Assembly (NCBI GenBank): GCA_903919215.1 | Contig: CAIXHI010000223.1 | Coordinates: 1 to 5,670, forward strand | Direction: 5' to 3' | DNA: 5,670 bases | DNA from: an uncultured Acidimicrobiaceae bacterium | Lineage (GTDB): Bacteria > Actinomycetota > Acidimicrobiia > Acidimicrobiales > Ilumatobacteraceae | Shown here: piece after piece, positions 4,525 through 5,670 of the stretch | Position numbering within the stretch: the stretch's first letter is position 1 | Layout: each line of letters starts with the position of its first letter | The notes under the pieces: generated by a model | Databases searched by the model: none | What the model saw: the letters and a program-made list of their open reading frames with translations, nothing else | Told to the model about the DNA's origin: nothing | Translations under genes and position numbers: made by a program

Positions 4525-5670
4525 TCAGCGACCCGGCTGGTACACGCCGAAGACATCGCGCAGCGCATCGCTGACCTCGCCGAGGGTGGCGTTGGCGCGC
4601 AGCGCTTCCTTCATCGGGTACAGCAGGTTCTGCGTGCCACGAGCCGCTTCGGTGAGATCGGCCAGGCGGGCCAGGACGAGCGCCTGGTCGCGGTTGGCCT
4701 TGTACTCGGCCAAGCTTGCGCGCTGGCCGAGCTCCAACGTCGGATCGCTGGCGGAGACCACGAACTCGGGCTCCTCGGTCTGGAACTTGTTGAGGCCGAC
4801 GATGACACGCTCGTCGTTGTCGATGCTCTTCGCGTACTCGTACGCGGCTTGCTCGATCTCGTCCTGTTGGAAGCCGCGCTCGATGCCCTCGACCGCGCCG
4901 CCCATCTCGTCGATACGGGCGATGTACTCCCACGCGAGACGCTCGATCTCATCGGTGAGCGACTCCACGAAGTAGCTGCCCGCCAGCGGGTCGGGCGTAT
5001 CGGCGATACCGCTCTCGTAGCCGATGATCTGCTGTGTGCGCAGAGCGATACGTGCGGCGCGTTCGGTGGGCAGGCTGAGTGCCTCGTCGTAGCCGTTGGT
5101 GTGCAGGCTCTGGGTGCCACCCATCACGGCCGCCATTGACTGCACGGCCACGCGCACGATGTTGTTCTCGGGCTGCTGTGCCGTCAGCGTGCTGCCGCCG
5201 ACCTGCGTGTGGAAGCGCAACAACTTGCTGGCTTCCTTCTTGGCGCCGTAGCGCTCGCTCATCAGCTTGTACCAAATGCGGCGCGAGGCGCGGAACTTGG
5301 CGACTTCCTCGAAGAAGTTGTTGTGCGCGTTCCAGAAGAACGACAGTCGCGGAGCGAAGGCGTCGACGTCGAGACCGGCGGCGATCGCCGCATCCACATA
5401 GGCGATGCCGTTCGCGATGGTGAACGCGATCTCCTGCACAGCGGTGCTGCCGGCCTCGCGGATGTGGTACCCGGAGATACTGATCGTGTTCCACTTCGGC
5501 ACGTGCTGCGCGCAGTACTCGAAGATATTGGTGATGATCCGCATGGACGGCTTGGGCGGGTAGATGTACGTACCGCGAGCGATGTATTCCTTCAGCAGGT
5601 CGTTCTGGATCGTGCCGCTGATCGCGCTGGCGGGTACGCCCTGCTCCTCGGCCACCAGTTCGTACATCAG
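4525..5670 (-). CDS. Methylmalonyl-CoA mutase, catalytic (large) subunit, C-terminal part; split type without B12 domain
   Basis: The frame is open from the right window edge to a TGA at 4525-4527, giving 381 residues of the (beta/alpha)8 barrel domain; the N-terminus lies outside. With the Met at 5665-5667 as residue 1, GTIQNDLLKEYIARGTYIYP carries Gln21, Asp23 and Arg31, and ISISGYHIREAG carries His68. By offset these correspond to Gln197, Arg207 and His244 of Propionibacterium MutB. Arg207 binds the substrate carboxylate and is Gln in isobutyryl-CoA mutase, so the substrate is probably methylmalonyl-CoA; ethylmalonyl-CoA remains possible. The enzyme interconverts (R)-methylmalonyl-CoA and succinyl-CoA with adenosylcobalamin. 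The protein stops at LRDVFGVYQPGR, just where fused mutases continue into the cobalamin-binding domain, so this is the two-gene form (compare archaeal and some actinobacterial enzymes). No B12-binding subunit gene follows within the window; the next gene is the lipoprotein. Confidence 0.95.
   Translation of the reverse strand: MMYELVAEEQGVPASAISGTIQNDLLKEYIARGTYIYPPKPSMRIITNIFEYCAQHVPKWNTISISGYHIREAGSTAVQEIAFTIANGIAYVDAAIAAGLDVDAFAPRLSFFWNAHNNFFEEVAKFRASRRIWYKLMSERYGAKKEASKLLRFHTQVGGSTLTAQQPENNIVRVAVQSMAAVMGGTQSLHTNGYDEALSLPTERAARIALRTQQIIGYESGIADTPDPLAGSYFVESLTDEIERLAWEYIARIDEMGGAVEGIERGFQQDEIEQAAYEYAKSIDNDERVIVGLNKFQTEEPEFVVSASDPTLELGQRASLAEYKANRDQALVLARLADLTEAARGTQNLLYPMKEALRANATLGEVSDALRDVFGVYQPGR

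Noticed and set aside
4495..5139. A 214-codon plus-strand open frame antisense to the mutase
   Set aside because: The opposite strand encodes conserved mutase sequence; the translation is low-complexity Leu/Val/Ala/Arg without motifs.

Overview
The window comes from a high-GC bacterium (roughly two thirds G+C, third codon positions almost all G or C). Split methylmalonyl-CoA mutase, a FadD-like acyl-CoA ligase, a CPFx-type DsbA protein and likely leaderless promoters fit an actinobacterium, possibly Acidimicrobiia. This placement is inference from gene content and codon use, not from a marker gene.

Layout. Positions 1-117 hold the 3' end of an unrecognised plus-strand gene. It converges on a minus-strand DsbA/FrnE-like thioredoxin-fold gene (229-843), and a long hairpin (173-217) lies between the two gene ends. 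Upstream of the DsbA gene is a 167-bp gap (844-1010) filled with an unusual, roughly mirror-symmetric set of six GAGTGCC-core repeats: three forward, then three inverted. Next comes tag, 3-methyladenine DNA glycosylase I (minus, 1011-1586). Only 50 bp separate tag from a divergent plus-strand pair: an AMP-forming acyl-CoA synthetase (1637-3364) and, one base later, a YdjA-like nitroreductase (3366-3920). This pair converges, with a 3-bp gap, on a minus-strand lipoprotein of unknown function (3924-4475). Upstream of the lipoprotein gene, also on the minus strand, is the C-terminal part of a methylmalonyl-CoA mutase catalytic subunit that lacks a cobalamin domain (4525 to the window end).

How the genes fit together. 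The acyl-CoA synthetase and the mutase both belong to acyl-CoA metabolism (acid activation; methylmalonyl-CoA to succinyl-CoA), but they lie on opposite strands and need not be co-regulated. Tag repairs alkylated DNA. The DsbA-like protein and the nitroreductase are redox enzymes whose substrates cannot be read from the sequence.

Most of the window is ordinary chromosomal metabolism; I see no phage, transposon, CRISPR, tRNA or rRNA. The parts most worth a second look are the repeat cluster at 864-996 and a shared TANNNT box 6-8 nt upstream of three start codons, which suggests leaderless transcription.
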